From Anaerolineaceae bacterium (GTDB lineage: Bacteria > Chloroflexota > Anaerolineae > Aggregatilineales > Phototrophicaceae), in assembly GCA_020634115.1 (NCBI GenBank), contig JACKCH010000015.1, forward strand, positions 124,001 to 188,000: a DNA stretch of 64,000 nt, given 5' to 3'. Shown here one piece after another: positions 52,497 to 61,384 of the stretch. Each line of letters begins with the position of its first letter. Positions within the stretch are counted from its first letter, which is position 1. Under the pieces are notes generated by a model. It saw nothing but the letters and a program-made list of their open reading frames with translations. It was not told the origin of the DNA and searched no databases. Both the position numbers and the translations under genes were made by a program.

Positions 52497-53771
52497 CTAT
52501 TCACTTTTGGTGAGCTTCGCCAACGGCAGCGCGATGGTGATCGTTGTCCCCTGGTTCAGACCGGGGCTGGTCGCCCAGATGCGCCCGCTGTGGGCTTCCA
52601 CCATCGCCCGCGCGATACTCAGCCCGATTCCCAACCCACCATAAGTGCGGGTCATCGGGCTTTCAACCTGGTAAAACTGGTTGAAAATCAAATCCAGGTG
52701 TTCGGGTTCCAGACCGATACCGGTATCGGTGATACTGATCCACACCTCATCACTACGCTTCTCCGCTTTGATCGTAATCTTCCCGTTTTCCGGTGTGAAC
52801 CGGGCGGCATTGTTGATGATATTCGCCAGCGCCATCTCCAGCCGCACCTGGTCTACATACAGCCGGATACTCCGGGTGGGCAGGTCAAGCGACAGGGTAT
52901 GGCCTTTGGCGTCAATCAGCGTGTTGGCGTCTTTACAAGCATCGTAGATGATGTCCGTCAGAGGAATATCACCCCGTTGCAGTTCGGCTACATTTTGTTG
53001 CAGGTAGCGCAGATTGGTCAGGTCTTCAATAATGTCGCGCAGTTGCAGCCCGGCGGCCATCAGTTTCTTGACATGATCGCCGGTTTCCCCTTCAGCCGAT
53101 TCGCTCAGGAAACTGGCATATCCCAGGACAACCGCCAACGGAGTCCGCAGTTCGTGTGAAGCCAACGCGATAAACTGGTTTTTGAGAGCGTCAATCTCGC
53201 TGAGTTCGCGGTTTGCTTTGCGCAGTGCCTCAACCAATTGAGCCGACTCAATAGCGACGGCGGCCTGCGCAGCCAACACCGAGAGGTAATCCCTGTCATC
53301 TTCTGTCCAGGGGAGTTGATGCTTGTTCACCACCTCCAGCACACCAATCACATCAGTACGCGAAACCATGGGCACGCCAAGGAGGGACCGGGTCTGGAAC
53401 TGATTATCCTGGTCGGTCTTGGTGTAGTGTCGCGGGTCAGATAGCGTATCGTCTACTTGCATGGGCGTCTGACGCTGCATAATCACCCCGGCGATGCTGC
53501 CTTCCAGCGGTACGGGCTGACCAATCAGGTTAATGTCCGTCTGGTCGGTGGTTGTCGCGGCGAAGCGCAGCTCCCGCGTGGTTTTATCCCACAGCAGTAC
53601 CGACGCCGCCTCCGAGCCTGTGATGCGTGCAGCAGCATCCATCAGATAACCGAGCAGGTCAGGCAGTTCCAGCGTGGAGTTCAGCACCAAACTGATTTCC
53701 GCTAAGCGTTGAAGAATCGTGATTTTCTCTTTCAGTTGGGTCATCTGGTCTTCTTGCCCTGGAGTCCGCAT
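52497..53771 (-). CDS. GAF-domain sensor histidine kinase
   Basis: A 424-residue protein from ATG 53771, with TGAGGTGA upstream. Residues 13-180 are a GAF domain (LLGYLMDAAARITGSEAASV, LLGVPMVSRTDVIGVLEVVN). A HisKA domain follows with the phosphoacceptor His206 in ALASHELRTPLAVVLGYASF, then a HATPase domain: N-box MALANIINNAARFTPENG, ITDTGIGLEPEHLDLIFNQF and GGLGIGLSIARAMVEAHSG. No transmembrane helix is seen, so it is cytosolic. No response regulator is adjacent; its partner is elsewhere. Confidence 0.93.
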   Translation of the reverse strand: MRTPGQEDQMTQLKEKITILQRLAEISLVLNSTLELPDLLGYLMDAAARITGSEAASVLLWDKTTRELRFAATTTDQTDINLIGQPVPLEGSIAGVIMQRQTPMQVDDTLSDPRHYTKTDQDNQFQTRSLLGVPMVSRTDVIGVLEVVNKHQLPWTEDDRDYLSVLAAQAAVAIESAQLVEALRKANRELSEIDALKNQFIALASHELRTPLAVVLGYASFLSESAEGETGDHVKKLMAAGLQLRDIIEDLTNLRYLQQNVAELQRGDIPLTDIIYDACKDANTLIDAKGHTLSLDLPTRSIRLYVDQVRLEMALANIINNAARFTPENGKITIKAEKRSDEVWISITDTGIGLEPEHLDLIFNQFYQVESPMTRTYGGLGIGLSIARAMVEAHSGRIWATSPGLNQGTTITIALPLAKLTKSE

Positions 53772-53908
53772 ATTCACCTCATTCCACGTTCTTTTACCAG
53801 TTTAACACCCACTTTGGGAAATAATCATACAGACCGGTACGCGAGCAGTATGAATCTAATTTCTTGGGGGTTATTGTTTTATCTATAGGGTAGCAGTTGT
53901 AGTAGGGC

Positions 53909-54211
53909 CTGTCGAAACTGTCGAAAACTTCATAACCCACTCTGTAATGTGGGTTATTTATCGCAGGTGACAATCTTATAACCCAATATTAACCCAGATT
54001 AACCCAAAACCTGCGATAAACAAGCGATATCTGTGGGATAAAGTTTTCTACAGGAGCGTGTAGAAAACTTTCGACAGTTTGAACAGCGACCCTCCGATAG
54101 GCGCTTTTTTCTAAGAATTTATCTTACAAGGGTACGGTTATCGACAGACGAGACTCTACTTATCGACAGTTTTCGACAGCCTGTAGAAAGTTATCTACAG
54201 GTTATCGACAG
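53909..54211. other. Candidate replication origin: cluster of DnaA-box-like sites
   Basis: Within about 300 bases the sequence has eleven sites of the form TT(A/T)TC(G/T)ACAG or close variants. Plus-strand: 54044, 54069, 54138, 54160, 54170, 54191, 54202. Minus-strand: 53909, 53918, 54059, 54181. TTATCGACA differs from the TTATCCACA DnaA box by one base. Left of the array, ATAACCCAC/GTGGGTTAT (53932-53940, 53949-53957) is a hairpin and TTTATCGCAGGT (53957-53968) is repeated inverted at 54009-54020. Between them TAACCCA recurs at about 53979, 53990 and 54000, spaced 10-11 bases in AT-rich DNA. This resembles a DnaA array beside an unwinding region. No gene is seen in 53772-54437. Confidence 0.65.
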
Positions 54212-54437
54212 GTAAGGTTTGTGACTCGCCGCCTTACTTGGAAAAACGGGGGATATATGGCTGTAATACTTGGGAAATTAACAAACTTTGCAACAATATA
54301 TCCCAGGTGATTTTGGGAAAAAGTGTGCCGGATGTAAATTAGAATATTTGTTCTTGACTCTTTGCGCCGATTCACCTATCCTGATCTTGTATTCAGCGTG
54401 TAATGCCCCGACCCAATAGTCATGAGGGAATGAGCGG

Positions 54438-55334
54438 ATGAACCCAAAAATCAGAACGTTCCTATGGTTTGACACCCAGGCTGAAGAAGCGATGCACTTT
54501 TATACCTCTATCTTCGCCAACAGCAGGATCGAGAGCATACAACGCTATCCTGATGGGCCGTTAGAAGGGCCGTGGAAAGGCATGGAAGGGAAGGTGATTA
54601 CCGGGGTGTTCGAGCTTGCCGGTCAACAGTTCATGGCGTTGGATGGCGGCCCGATGTTCAAGTTCACCCCGTCTCTGTCATTGTTCGTGAACTGCGAGAC
54701 CATCCAGGAAATCGACTCGATATGGGAACAGCTTTCTGAGGGTGGCTCGGCCTTGATGCCCCTACAGAAATATCAGTTCAGTGAAAAATTCGGATGGCTC
54801 AATGATCGTTATGGGCTTTCCTGGCAGCTAAACCTGGCGGCGCGGGCGCAGAAAATCACCCCGTTTCTGATGTTCGTTGGAACACACAACGGCAAAGCGG
54901 AGGACGCGATGAAGTTTTACACATCGCTGTTCCAGGATTCCGGAATCGAGCGGATAGAACGCTATGGTGAAGGGGAAATGGGGACGGTTGGTGCCGTGAA
55001 ACATGCGGTTTTCCGTCTTCATGGTCAGGAGTTCATGGCGATGGATGGTGGCACTGCCCATGCGTTTACCTTTACGGAAGCCACCTCGCTCCTCGTTTCC
55101 TGCCAGTCGCAAGCTGAGGTTGACCATTTCTGGGATCAATTGTCCGCTGACCCCCAGGCCGAACAGTGCGGATGGCTCAAAGACCGGTACGGCCTATCCT
55201 GGCAGATTAACCCGGACGCTTTGTCTGCACTGCTGAATCATCCTGACCCGGAAAAATCAAAACGGGTGACGGATGCTATGCTTCAGATGAAGAAAATTGA
55301 CATCGCCGGTTTGGAGCGGGCAGCCAACGGGTGA
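54438..55334 (+). CDS. Double VOC-domain (PhnB-like glyoxalase) protein
   Basis: A 298-residue protein made of two repeats of the PhnB-like VOC fold. Repeat 1 starts IRTFLWFDTQAEEAMHFYTS and ends GWLNDRYGLSWQLN; repeat 2 starts ITPFLMFVGTHNGKAEDAMK and ends GWLKDRYGLSWQIN. GQQFMALDGGP and GQEFMAMDGGT mark the same strand in each. The pair probably folds as one intramolecular dimer. These proteins are often annotated as 3-demethylubiquinone methyltransferase-like, but the fold is glyoxalase-type and the substrate is unknown. It is the first plus-strand gene right of the candidate origin. Confidence 0.88.
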   Translation: MNPKIRTFLWFDTQAEEAMHFYTSIFANSRIESIQRYPDGPLEGPWKGMEGKVITGVFELAGQQFMALDGGPMFKFTPSLSLFVNCETIQEIDSIWEQLSEGGSALMPLQKYQFSEKFGWLNDRYGLSWQLNLAARAQKITPFLMFVGTHNGKAEDAMKFYTSLFQDSGIERIERYGEGEMGTVGAVKHAVFRLHGQEFMAMDGGTAHAFTFTEATSLLVSCQSQAEVDHFWDQLSADPQAEQCGWLKDRYGLSWQINPDALSALLNHPDPEKSKRVTDAMLQMKKIDIAGLERAANG

Positions 55335-55356
55335 GGTTGGCTCAGAATCCAAAAGT

Positions 55357-55387
55357 CGAGAATCGCCATCACTGGCGAGTCTCGTTT
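55357..55387 (+). terminator. Terminator of VOC gene
   Basis: CGAGA-A-TCGCC and GGCGA-G-TCTCG form an 11-bp stem with one mismatch, followed by TTT. Confidence 0.7.
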
Positions 55388-55631
55388 ACCGATCAGGCCG
55401 CAGGCATTTGTCAGATTCGCATCATGCGCGTTGGCGAAACATAGATGAGGAAGTGCTTGGGAAGCCGCCTCTATTTTTACCCTTCCTGGTGTCCGAGTTA
55501 TTCTGAAACGGAACACTGTGCGTCCAATAACTATTATGTGATATGGAGCAGAAAGTGGAAAACATATTTGCTAAATCGCTTAAGCTAAAGGAAAATATCA
55601 CATAAGAATCAGAACTTTATGAGGATTTCAA

Positions 55632-56510
55632 ATGGCACGAAAACGCAGGGCTTTCGCTGAATTCAAAGAAGATGGTCATAACTGGATCACGCTGGCGTCT
55701 GGCGAATATTATCCAGATACTTTGGAGGATGCGTGTTTGTTATACCAGCCCGTGCTGACGATGTTCGGTCAATTGCTTAAATCTTCGGAAAGCTCACAGA
55801 GATTTTTTCTGATGATTGCTGAGGTTGCAGAACCTTGGATGAGAATACAACTGGCGAGGGTATTTAAGAGATACGTCAGCCCAAGTACATCGGTGGAAAT
55901 GCTCAAGAGAAAAACAAGAGCCGAGGAGATTGTTGACCGGTTTGGCGATAAGTTCCGCCCCATTAATGAAGTGCAGGCAGCTTTTACATCGAGACCTTTG
56001 CCTGATGAAGCGTTGTGTGCCTTGCTCTGGGAATACAAAGATCGAGGCAAGAGTGGATATGACCTGACTGAGCGGTTGTTTGATATGATAAACTCACACT
56101 TTCCAGAGCTTCAGCTAAAAGGGCCGAAAAGAGCGGGGCTGGATATTCGACTTGGAGAGGTATTTGATGATTATCCATACCCCAATCGACCCGTAGATTT
56201 TGTTTTGTATGACACTAACGGGAAGGACATTTTGGCAATAGGTTTGGCTCGATATGATGGAGATCGAGGCGGAGCGCAAGAGGATGATCGAACTGGCGGT
56301 TATCGCAATGCTGCCAATGAGATACTCAGCTATGCTGAGAGCCATAACTTAAATATCAAAGTTATTTTTATCAACGATGGCCCCGGTTTGCTTTTGGGTT
56401 CAATGTGGGATGACTACGCGAGACTAGAGGAAAGTTGGCAGGATAAAATTGCTGTGGCAACCTTGAGGATGGTTCCAGAGAAAATTACTTATGAATGGTT
56501 GAGATCGTAA
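55632..56510 (+). CDS. Candidate type II restriction endonuclease
   Basis: A 292-residue protein without signal peptide or membrane helix. The C-terminal half has RPVDFVLYDTNGKDILAIGL (about 186-205) and ARYDGDRGGAQEDDRTGGYR, an acidic/basic arrangement that could be the active site of a PD-(D/E)xK-type nuclease (Asp189 first), though no exact third motif is clear. It is followed after 10 bases by a DNA methyltransferase gene. The pair has lower GC and more A/T-ending codons than flanking genes, as expected of a mobile restriction-modification system. I infer the nuclease role mostly from this pairing. Confidence 0.65.
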   Translation: MARKRRAFAEFKEDGHNWITLASGEYYPDTLEDACLLYQPVLTMFGQLLKSSESSQRFFLMIAEVAEPWMRIQLARVFKRYVSPSTSVEMLKRKTRAEEIVDRFGDKFRPINEVQAAFTSRPLPDEALCALLWEYKDRGKSGYDLTERLFDMINSHFPELQLKGPKRAGLDIRLGEVFDDYPYPNRPVDFVLYDTNGKDILAIGLARYDGDRGGAQEDDRTGGYRNAANEILSYAESHNLNIKVIFINDGPGLLLGSMWDDYARLEESWQDKIAVATLRMVPEKITYEWLRS

Positions 56511-56520
56511 CGGGGATTGT

Positions 56521-57834
56521 ATGGCGACAGGAGACACTAAGACCAAGTGGAATGGAGAAAATGGGCATACACTGCCTGACTCCAGTCCATCCAAAATCAA
56601 GGTCGAGCTGAGGTATGAGGGAAAAACACCTGCTGAGGAAATCTTGGCAACTAAATCTGCTAAGATCAGAACCCTTTGGCAGCCGTCATCCGATGGCGAC
56701 GATAATAGGCTTTACTATGGCGATAACTTGCCGGTTCTAGCTTCTCTCCTGCAAAATCCAGACATAAAAGGCCGAGTTCGGCTGGTCTATATAGACCCGC
56801 CATTTGCCACAAACAGTGTCTTTAAATCTAGATCACAGAAGGACGCCTATACTGACTTACTATCAGGTGGGGAATTTATCGAATTCTTGAGACAAAGGCT
56901 GATCTTGCTTAGAGAGCTTTTAGCTGAGGACGGGTCAATTTATCTTCATCTTGATAGCAATATGGCTTTTCACATCAAGGTAGTGATGGATGAGGTTTTT
57001 GGAGGATCAAATTTTAGAAACTTTATTACTCGCCGTAAATCAAACCCTAAAAACTACACCCGTAAAACCTATGGTAACGTCTCTGACTATATCCTCTTTT
57101 ACACAAAGTCTGATGACTATGTTTGGAATCGGGCTTACGAACCCTGGACACCTGAGAAGGTTGAGAAGGAATACCAATATATCGAAAAGGAAACAGGTCG
57201 CCGTTATAAAAAGGTTCCGGTACATGCTCCAGGTACCCGTAATGGTGAAACTGGCAAGCCCTGGAGAGGAAAGGAGCCGCCGCCAGGCAAACACTGGCAA
57301 TATCCTCCAAGTGTGCTAGATGAGATGGATGAAAGGGGAGAGATTTATTGGTCGCCCAACGGCAACCCCAGGCGGAAAATATATCTAGACCAAAGCCAGG
57401 GAGTGGCGGTGCAAGACATCTGGCTTGATGTAAGGGATGCTCACAATCAAAACATCAAGATCACTGGCTATCCAACCGAAAAGCCCCCGGAACTACTTAA
57501 ACGCATTGTAGAAGCGTCCTCAAATCCCGGCGATCTTGTCCTGGATTGTTTCTCAGGCTCAGGAACTACTTTAGCTGTTGCTTCTGAATTGGGCCGCAAC
57601 TGGATTGGAATTGATAATAGCCGGGAGGCCATTGAGACAACCCTGAAGCGTTTTCTGGTTGGCTTAGAGCCAATGGGGAATTATGTCGAAAAGCCAATGT
57701 CAGACAAACCAACAACCCTGCCACTTCCAATTGTGATCGAGCCAGAGATTGGAGATTTTACGCTGTTTGCTGTAGAGAATAGCCATTCAGATATACAACA
57801 AACAGTACAGGAGTGGCAATCTAACTTTGTTTGA
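56521..57834 (+). CDS. Type II site-specific DNA methyltransferase (N6-adenine/N4-cytosine, beta class)
   Basis: A 437-residue protein. RLYYGDNLPVLASLLQ (about 63-78) and LVYIDPPFATNSVFKSR (motif IV DPPF at 92-95) are followed by a variable target-recognition region (about 180-300), ITGYPTEKPPELLKRIVEA and LDCFSGSGTTLAVASELGRN (SAM motif I). The order IV then I is the beta class. It would protect the site cut by its upstream partner. It is a distant homologue of the broken methylase at 47053-48708 and appears intact. Low GC suggests transfer. Confidence 0.93.
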   Translation: MATGDTKTKWNGENGHTLPDSSPSKIKVELRYEGKTPAEEILATKSAKIRTLWQPSSDGDDNRLYYGDNLPVLASLLQNPDIKGRVRLVYIDPPFATNSVFKSRSQKDAYTDLLSGGEFIEFLRQRLILLRELLAEDGSIYLHLDSNMAFHIKVVMDEVFGGSNFRNFITRRKSNPKNYTRKTYGNVSDYILFYTKSDDYVWNRAYEPWTPEKVEKEYQYIEKETGRRYKKVPVHAPGTRNGETGKPWRGKEPPPGKHWQYPPSVLDEMDERGEIYWSPNGNPRRKIYLDQSQGVAVQDIWLDVRDAHNQNIKITGYPTEKPPELLKRIVEASSNPGDLVLDCFSGSGTTLAVASELGRNWIGIDNSREAIETTLKRFLVGLEPMGNYVEKPMSDKPTTLPLPIVIEPEIGDFTLFAVENSHSDIQQTVQEWQSNFV

Positions 57835-57841
57835 TCTTTTT

Positions 57842-57859
57842 GGCAGCCTTAGGGCTGCC
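57842..57859 (+). terminator. Hairpin after methyltransferase gene
   Basis: GGCAGCC-TTAG-GGCTGCC, a 7-bp perfect stem, lies 7 bases past the stop. There is no strong T-run, so a weak terminator. Confidence 0.5.
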
Positions 57860-58516
57860 TGTTCCTCACCACTATAGCCTTCTGCCCCCCGCCCCACACT
57901 GCTTTTCCTGACTACTGATGACTAAAAACTGACAACTATTTTCTAACCCAATGTTTGAACAAAAATTTGAACATAAACTCCCCATTTGTGCCCCGTTTTG
58001 TGATATTGTGGAACTGACATACCTGCCCATACCGCCTACTGGATTTCCTCATGCCTCAACTATTGCAGTCGCGCTGGATTGTTCCCCAGAAAAACCGGCT
58101 TTTACCCTCGTCTCAGCCGCCGCAAACGAGACGGGAGTCGAGATTCCTCCCCTGCTGGCGGGAGAGATTAGGAGGGGGGTTGAATCTCTCTGCTTGTACT
58201 GACCACAGATAACCCGGATTGCTGCAATCGCTGCAATCGCCGCGAAAATCCGGTTCGCTGCAAAAAACGCACCCTTTTTACCCCTGGCAGGCTGGTGCAA
58301 TCCGCGTTTTAGACGGCAATTTGCGGCGAAAACACCCCCCATCGCAACAAAATGCCGCTCACGTCCCTGCACTGCTTTTCCTGAAAACGGACCGCTGATG
58401 ACTGACAACGGTACCCATTGCGCCTTCTGTCCGTTGGTGAAGCGTAGATGAGGAAACGGGTTGACTGTGGCGAGGCTGCATTATAATAGCGGGTAGACAT
58501 CAGAGAGGGAAACGTG
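57860..58516. repeat. Long intergenic region with dispersed repeats
   Basis: No gene is supported in this region. At 58205-58357 it carries a repeat of about 150 bases (GATAACCCGGATTGCTGCAA, TCGCTGCAATCGCCGCGAAA, then AATTTGCGGCGA and GCAACAAAATGCC) present in inverted orientation at 63191-63343. Copies of the ACTGATGACT repeat also occur at 57902-57938 and 58372-58410. A TTTGAACAAA...CCCCAT stretch near 57953-57985 has an inverted relative near 63473-63510. Confidence 0.65.
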
Positions 58517-59593
58517 ATGAATAACAAGGCCATCATTCGCATCTTCATTCTGGGAATCATCCTGGCACTGCTCCCGGCGGCGGCCCTGGCGCAGGATACC
58601 ACCACGACGGAACTACCCGCCGCTTACAGCCTGACCGGATTCCAGCATATCCCACAATTATGGAACAACTGTGGCCCGGCCACCCTGACAATGGGCCTGA
58701 CCTACTTCGGCTACGATGCCGACCAGAAAGTCGCCGCCAACTGGCTCAAGCCCAACACCAACGACGGCAATGTGAGTCCCTGGCAGATGGTGGACTATGT
58801 CAACACCCAGCTCCCCGGCACAACCCGCGCCATCAACCGGGTGGGTGGTGATCTGCAACTACTCAAGACCCTGCTGGTGAACAATTTCCCAGTGATTATC
58901 GAAATGGGCTACGACCCGGAGCCGGATCGCCTGGGCTGGATGGGACATTACCTGCTGCTGGTCGGCTATGACGACAGCGCCGGTGCGTTCAATAGTTATG
59001 ATAGCTATCTGGGGCCGAACATCACCTATACCTATGACCATGTGAACGAATTCTGGGCACACTTCAACCGGACCTATATCATCCTGTACGATTACAGCCG
59101 CGAGGCCGAAGTGCAGGCCATCCTGGGAGATAATGTGGATCCGTTGCAGAATGCGCTCAATGCCTTGGAAATGGCGCGGAATGACGCGATGGCCGACGCC
59201 GGTAATGCCTTCGCCTGGTTCGACATCGGCACGAATTATGTGGCGCTGGCGGCCTATGACCCGGCGGCCTATGATTACGCGGTGGCGGCTTATGATGAAG
59301 CCCGTAAGCTGCGACTGCCTTACCGCATTACCTGGTATGAGTTCGGCATGTTCGAGGCCTATAACGCGGTGGGGCGTTACCAGGACGTGATTGAACTGGC
59401 GCGGACGACGCTCGACCAAGGCGGCACGGCGGAACAGATTGAGGAAATCTACTACTATGCCGGGATCGCACGCGAGGCACTGGGCGATAATGACCGGGCG
59501 CTGCTGAACTTCAACACGGCGCTGGAGAAAAACCCCAATTTCACCCCGGCAGAGGTGGCGCGTGATGCGCTGCTGGCCCAGTCGAACGGGTAA
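58517..59593 (+). CDS. Secreted C39-type papain-like peptidase with TPR-like C-terminus
   Basis: A 358-residue protein from ATG 58517 (AGAGGG upstream), with a signal peptide (IFILGIILALLPAAALAQ). The C39-like domain has the oxyanion Gln and catalytic Cys in IPQLWNNCGPATLTMGL (Cys52), His144 in GWMGHYLLLVGYDD and a following Asp in SYDSY. Residues about 205-355 are TPR-like (ALNALEMARNDAMADAGNAF, ALGDNDRALLNFNTALEKNP). No ABC domain is present, so it is not a bacteriocin exporter; a secreted peptidase or scaffold is likely. Confidence 0.88.
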   Translation: MNNKAIIRIFILGIILALLPAAALAQDTTTTELPAAYSLTGFQHIPQLWNNCGPATLTMGLTYFGYDADQKVAANWLKPNTNDGNVSPWQMVDYVNTQLPGTTRAINRVGGDLQLLKTLLVNNFPVIIEMGYDPEPDRLGWMGHYLLLVGYDDSAGAFNSYDSYLGPNITYTYDHVNEFWAHFNRTYIILYDYSREAEVQAILGDNVDPLQNALNALEMARNDAMADAGNAFAWFDIGTNYVALAAYDPAAYDYAVAAYDEARKLRLPYRITWYEFGMFEAYNAVGRYQDVIELARTTLDQGGTAEQIEEIYYYAGIAREALGDNDRALLNFNTALEKNPNFTPAEVARDALLAQSNG

Positions 59594-59820
59594 CGCGAAC
59601 CATCCCTTCACCCAATCACTCTAGCGCCCCAGTGCTTCAGCCTGAGGTGTTTTTGTATGGGAATTGGTTGACAGATATTTACTATAACAATATCACCCTC
59701 CACCTCTCTGAACGGTCCGTTATTTCCGGTACGAGTATCCTTACGTGTCGAAAAATCATAATGTGCTAAACTATTCTCAAACACAAATAAATTAGAAACA
59801 AGCGAAGTGGGGGCAGCGTC

Positions 59821-61158
59821 ATGGTGGGGTCACGGATTTCATTAAATGTACACGGACAGAATGTGCCGGATACGCATTATTTCCTTGAACATCTGACCAA
59901 GTTACAACCAGACGCCGTTCTGATCCTGGATGCCGCTGGACTTGCCCGCGATATAAAAAAGACCCTGCCCAATACCCTTGTGATTCATCGTTCCTGGGGT
60001 AGTAAAGGCGATGACAACATCCACGAGCAGCTCAGCCCGAAGGATTGGGTTGCACAAAAGAAAAAAGAGCTTGATGGTGCTGACCTGTGGTGTTATACCA
60101 CCAATGAGCCACAGTTCAGTGATGTCGTCCTTAAGTGGCATGTGGAAGTCATGGAACTGGCCGCTAAAGAAGGGCTGAAACTCGTCGTGGGCAATTGGGC
60201 GGTGGGGAACCCGACAGATGTCGATAACGACTGGAAACGCGCCCATCGGGTTTTAGAACTGCTGGCCGAACACCGTGACACAATGATTCTCGGCCTGCAC
60301 GAGTACGCCTGTGGTGTCATAACTAGCGGCTTTATCGGTGGGACGCCAGAGGAACGTGGCCTGATTATGCCGGATACCTGGCCGCAGGATGTCTCTAAGA
60401 TCGGCGCGATGTGGCACTGTGGGCGCTTTAATTTTGCGGTGAAATACTGCCAGAGCGTCGGCCTGCGCCCACCACGCATCATCCTGACCGAACACGGTTT
60501 TGACGATGTGAGCGACATCAAAAGCTGGACGAACAAACTGGCTAAAACGACCACGTTCGGGAATCAAGGTGGTAACATACGTGGCTGGAAAACCCTGGAA
60601 AACCAGTGGAATGCCTGGTTTAGCAGCCTGGGCTGGTCGTTCCAGCGGGCGTACTTCGAGCAGTTGAAGTATGCCGACCAGAAAATCTACCAGGGGTCGG
60701 TGGTGGAAGCCCAGTTGATTTTCTCCTGGGGACACAGCAGTGACATCTGGGCGCAGTTTGATATTGCGGAAGCCAAAGAACTGCACGGCCTGCTGGAAGC
60801 CTATGCCCGGGAAGCGCGAGTCAGCGCGGGCGCGGGTGGGGCTGCTTCGGTTGAGGGAATCAGCACCGTCGGAGGTAGTACAGAGCGTATTGGGCCGCCG
60901 GTGCGTGGTGTGGGCAGTGTCAAACCGGTTGACCAGAACGGAGCCGCCACAAAGACCGATGATACCAGCACGGGTGGGAGCGAGGTCGTTTTCAACGCTG
61001 GAGCCATGCTTGCCCCTGAGAATGAAGCCTTCTCGGCCCAGGAAATCCAGACCCTCATCACCGCGTTGCGGGTGGCCGCTGGGGTGGCGCATCTTTCCGA
61101 ACCGGCAAAGGCCGCTGAATTTGAACGCCTGATTCAGGTGTTGCAGCGCCGTTTGTAG
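59821..61158 (+). CDS. Clan-A glycoside hydrolase-like TIM-barrel protein
   Basis: A 445-residue protein with no signal peptide. Residues about 5-320 have TIM-barrel strands with LWCYTTNEPQFSD (Glu96 as acid/base in the NEP motif) and IILTEHGFDDVSD (Glu224 as nucleophile), the clan GH-A arrangement. Residues about 330-395 are a Gly/Thr linker and the last 50 are a helical tail (AFSAQEIQTLITALRVAAG). The substrate is unknown. Lack of a signal peptide is unusual for an extracellular glycosidase. Confidence 0.75.
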   Translation: MVGSRISLNVHGQNVPDTHYFLEHLTKLQPDAVLILDAAGLARDIKKTLPNTLVIHRSWGSKGDDNIHEQLSPKDWVAQKKKELDGADLWCYTTNEPQFSDVVLKWHVEVMELAAKEGLKLVVGNWAVGNPTDVDNDWKRAHRVLELLAEHRDTMILGLHEYACGVITSGFIGGTPEERGLIMPDTWPQDVSKIGAMWHCGRFNFAVKYCQSVGLRPPRIILTEHGFDDVSDIKSWTNKLAKTTTFGNQGGNIRGWKTLENQWNAWFSSLGWSFQRAYFEQLKYADQKIYQGSVVEAQLIFSWGHSSDIWAQFDIAEAKELHGLLEAYAREARVSAGAGGAASVEGISTVGGSTERIGPPVRGVGSVKPVDQNGAATKTDDTSTGGSEVVFNAGAMLAPENEAFSAQEIQTLITALRVAAGVAHLSEPAKAAEFERLIQVLQRRL

Positions 61159-61185
61159 ACTCCAGTCTCCACGCGGACCCACAAT

Positions 61186-61216
61186 GCCCTCACAAAATTC
61201 TTGTGGGGGCTTTTTT
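61186..61216 (+). terminator. Rho-independent terminator
   Basis: GCCCTCACAA-AATTC-TTGTGGGGGC, a 10-bp stem with one G-T pair, is followed by six T residues. Confidence 0.9.
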
Positions 61217-61384
61217 CTGCGATGGGTAGGGATTTTGTGATGGATGTTAGAGCCTCCTCACATGACTATCTTCGCCCGCCAGCTTGTAATACAATCAGAA
61301 TGGTGAGGTGTGTCACAGGCGTCACGCCAGACAGCCACCTGATCTATTGATAGAAAGAATCATTCTGTGATGAGGAGCGAACCG

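Noticed and set aside
53909..54211. CRISPR array or plasmid iterons
   Set aside because: The repeats are only 9-10 bases, occur in both orientations and have no regular spacers; no rep or cas gene is near.
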